The position numbers were made by a program, and so were the translations under genes. Shown piece by piece: positions 1-5,563 of a stretch of 5,563 bases of DNA. Each line of letters begins with the position of its first letter. Within the stretch, counting starts at the first letter, position 1. The notes below the pieces were generated by a model that made no database searches, was not told the DNA's origin, and worked only from the letters and a program-made list of their open reading frames with translations. Source of the DNA: Anaerolineales bacterium UBA1136. Lineage in GTDB: Bacteria; Chloroflexota; Anaerolineae; Anaerolineales; UBA11657. Location: the NCBI GenBank assembly GCA_002311455.1, contig DCAJ01000077.1:1-5563 (forward strand). Direction: 5' to 3'.

Positions 1-454
1 GGAATTGCTGCACAGTAAAATTCTGCGCAATACCTATAAGATCAATGAGGCCAAGTTTTGAAAGCCATTCGCTATTGTAACGCACCAACGTTTTGTCACT
101 ATCTAGTATATTAAACGCTTGCTCAGCAAATGTTTCTGCATTACGTTTAACTTCGTCTTGATCAAGGATAGGTCTAGCTTTATTCTTATCAGATGGATCT
201 CCGATAAGTGCTGTGTAGTCTCCAATCAGAAAAGTAACTTCATGACCTAGATCCTGAAATTGTCGTAGTTTACGAATTGTGATTGTGTGACCAAGGTGAA
301 GATTTGTCGCTGTTGGGTCATATCCACAATACACTCGCAAGGGTCTCTCTTCTAGAAGCAGCTTATACATCTCCGATCGCATAGATTTCTCTAGGTTATG
401 GTCACCATACTCAGTACCTTGCATCAAGAGTTCCAACTGTTCATCAATTGACAT
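1..454 (-). CDS. tyrS: Tyrosyl-tRNA synthetase, N-terminal part (cut by window edge)
   Basis: This gene encodes the cytoplasmic enzyme that charges tRNA-Tyr with tyrosine using ATP. Read on the minus strand from the ATG at 454-452, the frame is open for 151 codons and leaves the window at position 1. The protein begins MSIDEQLELLMQG. Residues 41-48 (VYCGYDPT) form the start of the class I Rossmann fold, followed by the HIGH-type ATP-binding motif HLGH at 53-56. LRQFQDLGHEVTFLIGD (63-79) and the IGDPS segment (84-88) follow. This pattern fits the 'type 2' TyrRS branch (about 400 residues with a C-terminal S4 domain). The KMSKS loop and S4 domain would lie outside the window. A small oddity is Asp at residue 89, where Gly usually follows GDPS. 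The start is supported by a strong Shine-Dalgarno site (AAGGAG, five bases away) and by agreement with the family N-terminus. The gene diverges from alaS. Identification is confident; the subtype is from memory of the family. Confidence 0.96.
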   Translation of the reverse strand, partial: MSIDEQLELLMQGTEYGDHNLEKSMRSEMYKLLLEERPLRVYCGYDPTATNLHLGHTITIRKLRQFQDLGHEVTFLIGDYTALIGDPSDKNKARPILDQDEVKRNAETFAEQAFNILDSDKTLVRYNSEWLSKLGLIDLIGIAQNFTVQQF

Positions 455-459
455 CAGAT

Positions 460-465
460 CTCCTT
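460..465 (-). promoter_or_regulatory. Shine-Dalgarno site of tyrS
   Basis: On the minus strand this reads AAGGAG, followed by five bases (ATCTG) and the ATG at 454-452. It is the strongest ribosome binding site in the window and fixes the tyrS start. Confidence 0.85.
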
Positions 466-483
466 AACATCCATAATTTCTGC

Positions 484-512
484 ATTATAGCAATCTCTCT
501 TTACGTTGTCAC
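484..512 (-). promoter_or_regulatory. Predicted sigma70-type promoter for tyrS
   Basis: On the minus strand, GTGACA (512-507, five of six consensus bases) is separated by 17 bp from a perfect TATAAT (489-484). The -10 box is preceded by TG plus one base, an extended -10 signature. Transcription would begin near 477, giving a leader of only about 23 nt. That leaves no room for a T-box or attenuator. The -35 box overlaps the -35 box of the alaS promoter on the other strand. The call rests on motif match and position only. Confidence 0.75.
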
Positions 513-534
513 TCTCAAATAGTTATCGTATAAT
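506..534 (+). promoter_or_regulatory. Predicted sigma70-type promoter for alaS and the downstream genes
   Basis: TTGTCA (506-511, five of six consensus bases) and a perfect TATAAT (529-534) are separated by 17 bp. Transcription would start near 541, about 24 nt before the alaS ATG. No extended -10 is present, unlike on the tyrS side. It is the only convincing promoter seen for the plus-strand series, so it probably drives all four genes. Its -35 box shares bases 507-511 with the tyrS -35 box. Confidence 0.75.
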
Positions 535-550
535 CCTTCCAGTTTCCCAC

Positions 551-555
551 GAGGT
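551..555 (+). promoter_or_regulatory. Shine-Dalgarno site of alaS
   Basis: GAGGT ends nine bases before the ATG at 565, a usable though slightly wide spacing. It is weaker than the tyrS site. It supports the 565 start together with the family-typical N-terminus. Confidence 0.65.
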
Positions 556-564
556 TAATTACAA

Positions 565-3282
565 ATGCGAACTGGTGCTGAGATTAGGCAAGATTTTATC
601 ACTTACTTCAAGGAACATCGGCATACTGTTGTACCTTCATCTTCACTGGTGCCTGCTAAAGATCCTTCACTTCTGTTCACAAATTCAGGAATGGTGCAAT
701 TCAAGGATGTATTTCTAGGAACTGACAAACGTAATTATAAAAGAGCAGTCGATGCACAAAAATGTATGCGCGTCGCAGGGAAGCACAATGATTTAGATGA
801 TGTAGGCCGAGATGGAACTCATCATACATTCTTTGAAATGCTCGGTAACTGGTCATTTGGCGACTATTACAAACAGAAAGCTATAGAAATGGCATGGAGT
901 CTCCTTACAGAAGTATGGCAAATCTCTCCAGATAATCTATATGTAACTGTGTTCAAAGATGAACTGGGAGCTATTGATACCGACGAAGAAGCTGCAACAG
1001 CCTGGCTTGCGCAACCTGGATTTGACCATTCACACCTATTTCATAGAGGTAGGCATGACAACTTTTGGGAAATGGCCGACACCGGCCCATGCGGACCATG
1101 TTCAGAAATCCACGTCGATCTAAATCCTGGCAAAGGTCGAGTATCTAACGATACATTAGACACAGATCGTTTTGTAGAATTGTGGAACCTAGTATTTATT
1201 CAATATAATCGTGTCTCTGGAGACGAACTAACTTTCCTACCTACCTCACATGTCGATACAGGAATGGGCTTAGAACGGATTACAGCGATACTACAGGGTG
1301 TACCTTCGACTTACCACACAGACTTACTTTGGCCAACTATTATTGCTACCCAAAAACTAGCAAAACATAGTAATGATGAAAGAGATGCGCATTTGACCCC
1401 TTACCGCGTCATTGCTGACCATGTACGGGCTGCCACATTTCTGGTTGCCGATGGAGTTGTTCCTGGCAACACCAATCGTAGCTATGTGTGTAGAATGATA
1501 ATTAGGCGTGCTTCTAGATTTGCCTCAGAAATTGGTCTCAAAGAACCATCTTTATCAACTATATCTGAAACAGTGATAGAGACGTACAAGCAGGCTTACC
1601 CAGAACTTGAAGAGCATGGTAGCACAATCAATAACACATTGTACGACGAAGAAACTAGCTTCTATAAGACAATTAACGCTGGACTAGCTCATCTTAATAC
1701 GATCATAGAAACTGCTTCTTCTGACAATAGAAATGTGCTTACAGGAACAGAAGCCTTTGATCTTTACGCCACATATGGACTCCCTGTCGAAATTACCAAG
1801 GATTATTGTGACAAACATGGATTTAATGTGGACCAAGTAAATTTTCGTAGAGCAATGAATGCTCACCGTGAAGCTTCGAAAACCACCACTACTGCAGGTA
1901 GCATAATTTCTCCGAATTCAGAAATATATCTGAAGCTTTTACATAGCCTACAGGACACCAAGTATTTAGGACCAGATGGTGTAGAACATTCGCCTTATGG
2001 ACCAAATACTTCAACCGGCAAGCTACTAGCTCTAGTATCTGACAATGGTCAAGTTTTAGAACAAGTACAGCCAGGACAATCAGTAGGAGCCATATTATCC
2101 AGTACTTCGTTCTACATTGAATCTGGAGGTCAAGTAAGTGACAGAGGGAAAATACGATCACCCGATGCTAATTGGGAGATAGATGTAGAAAGTGTGTACC
2201 GCCCTGTTTCTGGACTAATAGTGCACCTCGGAGTTATATCCACAGGTTTACCTAGAGCTGGTGACAATTGCACAGCATCTGTAGACGCAGCAGAACGGTT
2301 GTCTACCATGAGAAATCATACTGCCACACATATACTTCACCGTCAGCTGCGCAATCTCCTGGGAGAGCATGCCCGGCAGGCTGGTTCTTCAGTCACCCCA
2401 GACCGAATTAGGTTTGATTTCACGCATAACAAACCCCTTACAGACCAGCAACTAGATAAATTGACTTCACAAGTTAACCTGATCATAATGGACAACCATA
2501 CCATTTATATTAAGCATGAGAGTTATGATGAATCGATTTCACGTGGTGCCACTGCTCTGTTCGGAGAGAAATACGGTGACGTAGTACGTACTGTTCAAAT
2601 AGGAAATGATGATAAGAGGTATTCCCTTGAACTTTGCGGAGGCACACATGTCCAACAAACCGGAGAAATAGGTCCATTTATCGTCACTAGAGAAAGTTCC
2701 ATCTCCTCTAACACACGTCGCATTGAAGCAATCACAGGTCATACAGCGCAAAGGTACGTTCACCATTCATTGATGATTCTCAGCAGCATGTCTACCAATC
2801 TACAATCTGACATTGATACCTTACCTGACAAAATAGAACAACTACAAGCAAATTATGCTCAAACTCTATCCACATGTGAGAATCTTGAATTACAGCTCGT
2901 CCAGCATCAACTATCTCAAAAGCTGGACACAACAAACCATATAGAAGATATACCGATACTGATAACTGAAATAACGACTACTAATATCAAACTGTTGCGA
3001 GATATCACAGATTGGTATATGGAGCGTAATCCCACCGGCATAATAGTAATTGGGTCTGTCACAAACTCTCGTGTTAGTCTAATAGTTCGCCTAAGCAAAA
3101 CTCTTATTGAACGAGGGCTAAACGCAGGTAGCATAGTATCAACTATATCAACTATAGTTAATGGTAAAGGTGGTGGAAGTCCTACACTAGGTCAAGGTGG
3201 TGGCAATAATGCTCAACGACTTAATGAGGCATTATCAAAAGCATCAGAACTGATTAGACAAATACTGTCGGAGCACAATTAA
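565..3282 (+). CDS. alaS: Alanyl-tRNA synthetase, full length
   Basis: This cytoplasmic class II synthetase charges tRNA-Ala with alanine and clears mischarged Ser/Gly-tRNA-Ala. It has 905 residues, slightly longer than the roughly 876 of E. coli. Catalytic core: LLFTNSGM.QFKDVFLG (36-52), CMRVAGKHNDL (67-77, Arg69), motif 2 FFEMLGNWSFGDYY (89-102), TGPCGPCSEIH (173-183) and VDTGMGLER (230-238, with the alanine-binding Asp231). The motif 3 region spans VADGVVPGN (294-302) and RMIIRRASRF (310-319). Editing domain: the zinc ligands of HTATH (585-589) and CGGTH (691-695) are all present, so proofreading should work. A helical, coiled-coil-like linker lies at about 770-815. The C-Ala domain carries the Gly-rich loop GKGGGSPTLGQGGG (867-880). 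The ATG at 565 gives a family-like N-terminus (AEIRQDFITYF). It is first in the plus-strand series, and the next gene starts three bases after its stop. A Ser at residue 306 replaces the Gly of the common Arg-Gly-Tyr in motif 3, a variant that may be lineage-typical. Confidence 0.98.
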   Translation: MRTGAEIRQDFITYFKEHRHTVVPSSSLVPAKDPSLLFTNSGMVQFKDVFLGTDKRNYKRAVDAQKCMRVAGKHNDLDDVGRDGTHHTFFEMLGNWSFGDYYKQKAIEMAWSLLTEVWQISPDNLYVTVFKDELGAIDTDEEAATAWLAQPGFDHSHLFHRGRHDNFWEMADTGPCGPCSEIHVDLNPGKGRVSNDTLDTDRFVELWNLVFIQYNRVSGDELTFLPTSHVDTGMGLERITAILQGVPSTYHTDLLWPTIIATQKLAKHSNDERDAHLTPYRVIADHVRAATFLVADGVVPGNTNRSYVCRMIIRRASRFASEIGLKEPSLSTISETVIETYKQAYPELEEHGSTINNTLYDEETSFYKTINAGLAHLNTIIETASSDNRNVLTGTEAFDLYATYGLPVEITKDYCDKHGFNVDQVNFRRAMNAHREASKTTTTAGSIISPNSEIYLKLLHSLQDTKYLGPDGVEHSPYGPNTSTGKLLALVSDNGQVLEQVQPGQSVGAILSSTSFYIESGGQVSDRGKIRSPDANWEIDVESVYRPVSGLIVHLGVISTGLPRAGDNCTASVDAAERLSTMRNHTATHILHRQLRNLLGEHARQAGSSVTPDRIRFDFTHNKPLTDQQLDKLTSQVNLIIMDNHTIYIKHESYDESISRGATALFGEKYGDVVRTVQIGNDDKRYSLELCGGTHVQQTGEIGPFIVTRESSISSNTRRIEAITGHTAQRYVHHSLMILSSMSTNLQSDIDTLPDKIEQLQANYAQTLSTCENLELQLVQHQLSQKLDTTNHIEDIPILITEITTTNIKLLRDITDWYMERNPTGIIVIGSVTNSRVSLIVRLSKTLIERGLNAGSIVSTISTIVNGKGGGSPTLGQGGGNNAQRLNEALSKASELIRQILSEHN
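3270..3273 (+). promoter_or_regulatory. Probable Shine-Dalgarno site of the membrane-protein gene
   Basis: GGAG lies inside the last codons of alaS and ends 12 bases before the TTG at 3286. The spacing is long, so initiation is probably helped by ribosomes terminating on alaS (translational coupling). It favours the TTG start over the internal ATG at 3346, for which no clear site was seen. Confidence 0.45.
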
Positions 3283-3285
3283 CTT

Positions 3286-4824
3286 TTGCGAGAACAACTC
3301 GTCAACCTAGAATCCCACGACGATTACCATTCAGCCCGGGATAAGATGGGACAAATACAGGTAGATAGGATATTACTGGTTTGGCCCAAACCTGTTCGCG
3401 GGCAAGACATTCCGTTAGCTAGAAAACTTGATTTGTTGTTAATGCATCGACATGCTTCTAGATTAGGGGCACATCTGGGAGTCGTAACTGACTACGAGCA
3501 AATCATCGACCATGCTGGTTCTCTGGGACTTCCGGTATTTGACTCAGAGACTACTGCTCACATATCTTTATGGCGCTCCAGAACTTCACTGCGCCCAGAT
3601 ATCACTAAGCCACCAGGACATTCAGAATCACTGAAAGTGGCAAAAGACCATCTAGAACACAGAAGAAAACCCAGGGAAGATAAATTAAATTGGCATTTGA
3701 TACGTGGAGGAATTCTTACTGCAATAGGACTACTATCAATAGGTACACTTGTACTCCTGGCTATACCCTCAGCAAAGGTGACGCTCACTCCCAAATATCA
3801 AAACATTGTAACGCAAGTTACTGTTACTGCCGATCCTCATATTACCGCACCAGATTACAAACAAGATACAATCGTCGCGACCTCAGAAAACACAATTGTA
3901 AGTGGCGAAATTGAAATTTATACAAGCGGTACCGGCGAGCTATCAATACAATATTCAGCAGGAACGGTAATATTCACTAATCTCACATATCAACCTGTGA
4001 CAATACCAGCAGGTACAGCAGTAAGCACTAGTAGTAGACTAGAACCAAACACTTACGTTACGCAGCATGACGCAATGCTTGATGAAAAACGAGGATTGAT
4101 CACATTGGTAGAAGTTAGAGCAGTTCTTCCTGGTCCTGAAGGCAACGTAGGCCCATCATTGATCAACCGTGTAGAAGGTCCATTAAGCAAACAAGTCGCT
4201 GTCACAAATAGGCAACCGACAACAGGTGGCCAAACAGTTGCAGTACCGGCTGTAACCCGTCTCGACCGCTCTAAAGCGTATGACACTCTGGTTAACGATC
4301 TACGTAATCAGGGCTTTGCCGCTATAGTTGCTAGCCTAGCTTCATACCAATTGTCTGTAATAGAAAGCGCAGTAATACAAGACGTGCTGGAACTAAATTA
4401 CAGTCACTCAATCGGAGCACACACAGACAAATTGACACTAACAATGCAAGCCAAGGTAAGTAGCACAGTCATTGACGAACAAGACGCATTCCAAGCAGGA
4501 TACATAGAGCTGCAGGACCAACTAGAATCCAACATGGTGCTTGACGAAGAGACACTCAATTATTCTCGATCTACTCCTATGTCAGGAAATCAATCAGGAG
4601 AAATATCCATCAAAGTTACTGCAAGAGGTGTAGCTTCTCCAGTGATAGATTTGTCCAATGTAAAAAGCACTATCCGATGGAAACCCATTGCTGAAGCAAA
4701 ACAAGGGCTATTACAAACCTTGCCATTGAGCAAAACTCCGAATATAGTAATTCAACCTTCGTGGCTAAATCGCATACCTTGGCTTGCATGGCGTACTAGC
4801 ATCATAGTCAATCCACCAGACTAG
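3286..4824 (+). CDS. Single-pass membrane protein with cytoplasmic alpha/beta domain and baseplate-J-like exterior
   Basis: The function is unknown. The 512-residue protein has three parts. Residues 1-100 alternate strands (RILLVWP 28-34, LGVVT 64-68, LPVFD 82-86) with helices, like a small Rossmann-type half-fold. Residues 101-140 are polar and basic (HRRKPREDK at 125-133). A membrane helix spans about 142-161, and the basic flank puts the N-terminus inside. Residues 162-512 are beta-rich and probably outside. There, GTVIFTNLTYQPVTIPAGT (226-244) and VRAVLPGPEGNVG (277-289) resemble the baseplate J/gp47 family. A mixed region (325-460) and a short aromatic tail (IPWLAWR, 497-503) follow. It contains no cysteine, as expected for an exposed domain. 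The TTG start, not the ATG at 3346, is chosen because NLESHDD (7-13) looks, from memory, like the conserved beginning of Chloroflexota homologues. No phage gene is nearby, so a structural envelope or secretion role is likelier than a baseplate. Gene reality is near certain; family assignment is good; role is open. Confidence 0.85.
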   Translation: MREQLVNLESHDDYHSARDKMGQIQVDRILLVWPKPVRGQDIPLARKLDLLLMHRHASRLGAHLGVVTDYEQIIDHAGSLGLPVFDSETTAHISLWRSRTSLRPDITKPPGHSESLKVAKDHLEHRRKPREDKLNWHLIRGGILTAIGLLSIGTLVLLAIPSAKVTLTPKYQNIVTQVTVTADPHITAPDYKQDTIVATSENTIVSGEIEIYTSGTGELSIQYSAGTVIFTNLTYQPVTIPAGTAVSTSSRLEPNTYVTQHDAMLDEKRGLITLVEVRAVLPGPEGNVGPSLINRVEGPLSKQVAVTNRQPTTGGQTVAVPAVTRLDRSKAYDTLVNDLRNQGFAAIVASLASYQLSVIESAVIQDVLELNYSHSIGAHTDKLTLTMQAKVSSTVIDEQDAFQAGYIELQDQLESNMVLDEETLNYSRSTPMSGNQSGEISIKVTARGVASPVIDLSNVKSTIRWKPIAEAKQGLLQTLPLSKTPNIVIQPSWLNRIPWLAWRTSIIVNPPD

Positions 4825-4835
4825 GTTACAAGTCG

Positions 4836-5252
4836 ATGAGATTTATGGGAATAGATCACGGTGCTAAGTATATCGGACTAGCAATTAGCGACCCTACAGG
4901 AATCGTAGCTAGACCATTATCTACAATACTACATACTTCCATTAAGAAAGATATAGAGTTGATCTCAGATATCACCAAAACTGAAGCTGTGGATAAGATA
5001 ATACTAGGTTTGGCAACTGATTCTAGAGGATCAAATGCGCAAGCAACCAAACGTAATCGTCGTTTTATTGCAGCTCTAAAAACCTCAACTGGGCTTCCCT
5101 TACTATTTTGGGACGAATCAGACTCTACTCTGCGAGCCCACCAATTCACAAAACCAAGTAGTATGAAAATGGAGTCCATACACTCCATAGCAGCCGCGGT
5201 AATACTACAAGACTATCTCGATACCCATGCCCAAGAACAGAGCCCGACGTAG
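4836..5252 (+). CDS. ruvX: RuvX/YqgF-type RNase H-fold nuclease, probably with altered active site
   Basis: This is a cytoplasmic member of the YqgF/RuvX family. Members are reported as Holliday junction resolvases (mycobacteria) or as acting in 16S rRNA 5'-end processing (E. coli YqgF). Its 138 residues are the usual family length. MRFMGIDHGAKYIGLAISD (1-19) is the diagnostic first strand pair with catalytic Asp7. LGL and DSRGSNAQA (57-70) correspond to the 'vGLPl..dGs.g.qA' segment. WDESDST (92-98) corresponds to the 'DERlTT' segment, and IAAAVILQDYLD (118-129) is the C-terminal helix. Oddities: the acidic residue normally just before that helix is His116 (CAC at 5181-5183), the Pro of 'GLP' is Ala60, and the Arg of 'DER' is Ser95. 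Activity may therefore be changed or lost. ATG 4836 is preferred over ATG 4845 because the family starts three or four residues before GIDxG. Only a weak AGG (4823-4825) precedes it, suggesting coupling to the upstream gene, which ends 11 bases earlier. Confidence 0.93.
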   Translation: MRFMGIDHGAKYIGLAISDPTGIVARPLSTILHTSIKKDIELISDITKTEAVDKIILGLATDSRGSNAQATKRNRRFIAALKTSTGLPLLFWDESDSTLRAHQFTKPSSMKMESIHSIAAAVILQDYLDTHAQEQSPT

Positions 5253-5563
5253 ATCTCGAAGAGCATTTCTAGCTAAATTAGCTATTCTTGTAAAAGCATG
5301 TGCAATATTCGGATTAGTAATTTCATTAGTTTATGTTTGGGAAAAAGTGATAAAGCCCGCTTCTGTTCTAGGTCCACCTCACGATAATTTACCAATATGG
5401 AAGACAAATGTGATTAGGGCCCAACTAATGCCTAAGTTTTCTGTTTTAAGTTCTTCACAACGTAATAGCAATGAAATTTCAGATTTTGTAATATCACCCG
5501 GAGAGAATGCAAATTCCATCTCTGAACGTCTTGCAAATCAAGGTATAGTACCTGATGCTAACT
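5227..5563 (+). CDS. mltG: Endolytic transglycosylase MltG (YceG-like), N-terminal part (cut by window edge)
   Basis: MltG is an inner-membrane enzyme that cleaves nascent peptidoglycan strands. From the ATG at 5227 the frame is open for 112 codons to the window end. The N-terminus is very basic (MPKNRARRRSRR), followed by a membrane helix at about 16-38, the usual inside-to-outside anchor. A linker of about 45 residues leads to FVISPGENANSISERL (87-102) and NQGIVPD (104-110). This matches the LysM-like beginning of YceG domains ('f.I..G.s...Ia..L...giI.d'). The catalytic Glu would lie outside the window. The ATG is the first usable start in this frame, since a TAA lies at 5200-5202. It overlaps ruvX by 26 bases in another frame with no Shine-Dalgarno site, so translation is probably coupled to ruvX. 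The first 100 bases past the overlap are clearly AT-rich, as is common for membrane segments. Position after ruvX supports the call, which otherwise rests on a short match. Confidence 0.8.
   Translation, partial: MPKNRARRRSRRAFLAKLAILVKACAIFGLVISLVYVWEKVIKPASVLGPPHDNLPIWKTNVIRAQLMPKFSVLSSSQRNSNEISDFVISPGENANSISERLANQGIVPDAN

Larger units (their letters stand above)
506..5563 (+). other. Likely operon: alaS, membrane protein, ruvX, mltG
   Basis: Four genes on one strand are separated by 3 bases, 11 bases and a 26-base overlap, with no hairpin-plus-T-run terminator or convincing internal promoter seen between them. They probably share the promoter at 506-534. The 3' end of the unit lies outside the window. 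This is an inference from spacing only. Confidence 0.7.

Noticed and set aside
455..564. T-box or attenuator leader for the synthetase genes
   Set aside because: Both predicted leaders are only about 23-24 nt and contain no stem-loop, terminator or specifier-like structure.
506..718. Open frame of 70 codons starting in the alaS promoter
   Set aside because: It starts at a TTG inside the -35 box, overlaps alaS in another frame, and its protein resembles no family. It is a shadow of alaS.
1684..3134. Minus-strand open frames inside alaS (60-90 codons)
   Set aside because: They lie entirely within a well-conserved gene, lack ribosome binding sites and give no recognisable protein.
1894..3135. 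A 12-base direct repeat GCAGGTAGCATA at 1894-1905 and 3124-3135
   Set aside because: Both copies are ordinary coding sequence in alaS about 1.2 kb apart, with no flanking symmetry. Chance is the simplest explanation.
3137..3154. Exact tandem repeat of TATCAACTA in alaS
   Set aside because: It encodes STI-STI, but the segment has the same length as in E. coli AlaRS from memory, so it is not an inserted duplication.
3558..4286. Open frames on either strand inside the membrane-protein gene (74-78 codons)
   Set aside because: They are out of frame with a long, family-like coding sequence and show no domain or start signal.
3286..4824. A prophage fragment, suggested by the baseplate-J-like domain
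   Set aside because: No other phage genes, integrase or attachment repeats are present. The protein has a membrane anchor and a cytoplasmic domain and sits tightly inside a housekeeping operon.
4856..5188. A 110-codon minus-strand frame opposite ruvX
   Set aside because: It mirrors ruvX almost completely. The plus-strand protein has clear RuvX motifs, while the antisense protein has none.

Overview
The window is a compact bacterial housekeeping region. Part of a tyrosyl-tRNA synthetase gene (tyrS) lies on the minus strand at the left edge. Diverging from it is a tightly packed plus-strand gene series: alaS, a gene for a 512-residue membrane-anchored protein with a baseplate-J-like exterior, ruvX, and the beginning of mltG. 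All stops are TAA or TAG and no recoding is needed. GC content is roughly 40 %, judged from a few lines.

The organism is most likely a member of the Chloroflexota. This is inferred mainly from the 512-residue protein. Its N-terminal 'NLESHDD...VDRILLVWP' region and extracellular baseplate-J-like part resemble, from memory, proteins annotated as 'baseplate J/gp47 family' in Chloroflexota genomes, where they are cellular rather than phage genes. The moderate-to-low GC could fit a streamlined free-living lineage, but no finer placement is possible without a search.

Layout: 1-454 is the 5' part of tyrS (minus strand, C-terminal part outside the window). The 110-bp gap at 455-564 holds two face-away sigma70-type promoters with 17-bp spacers, whose -35 hexamers overlap by five bases, plus both ribosome binding sites. 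The region 565-3282 is full-length alaS. After three bases, 3286-4824 encodes the membrane protein from a TTG start. After 11 bases, 4836-5252 is ruvX. The mltG gene starts at 5227 inside ruvX and runs off the right edge. No terminator, RNA gene, mobile element or CRISPR array was seen.

How it fits together: two aminoacyl-tRNA synthetases fire from one shared regulatory patch, so their transcription may be mutually constrained. The alaS transcript probably continues into envelope and nucleic-acid housekeeping genes. An alaS-ruvX-mltG order also occurs in Firmicutes, where a small regulator gene (yrzL/ireB) sits between alaS and ruvX. Here that slot holds the large membrane protein. The most unusual points are that protein's undescribed architecture, the loss of a conserved acidic residue in RuvX, and the shared promoter geometry.
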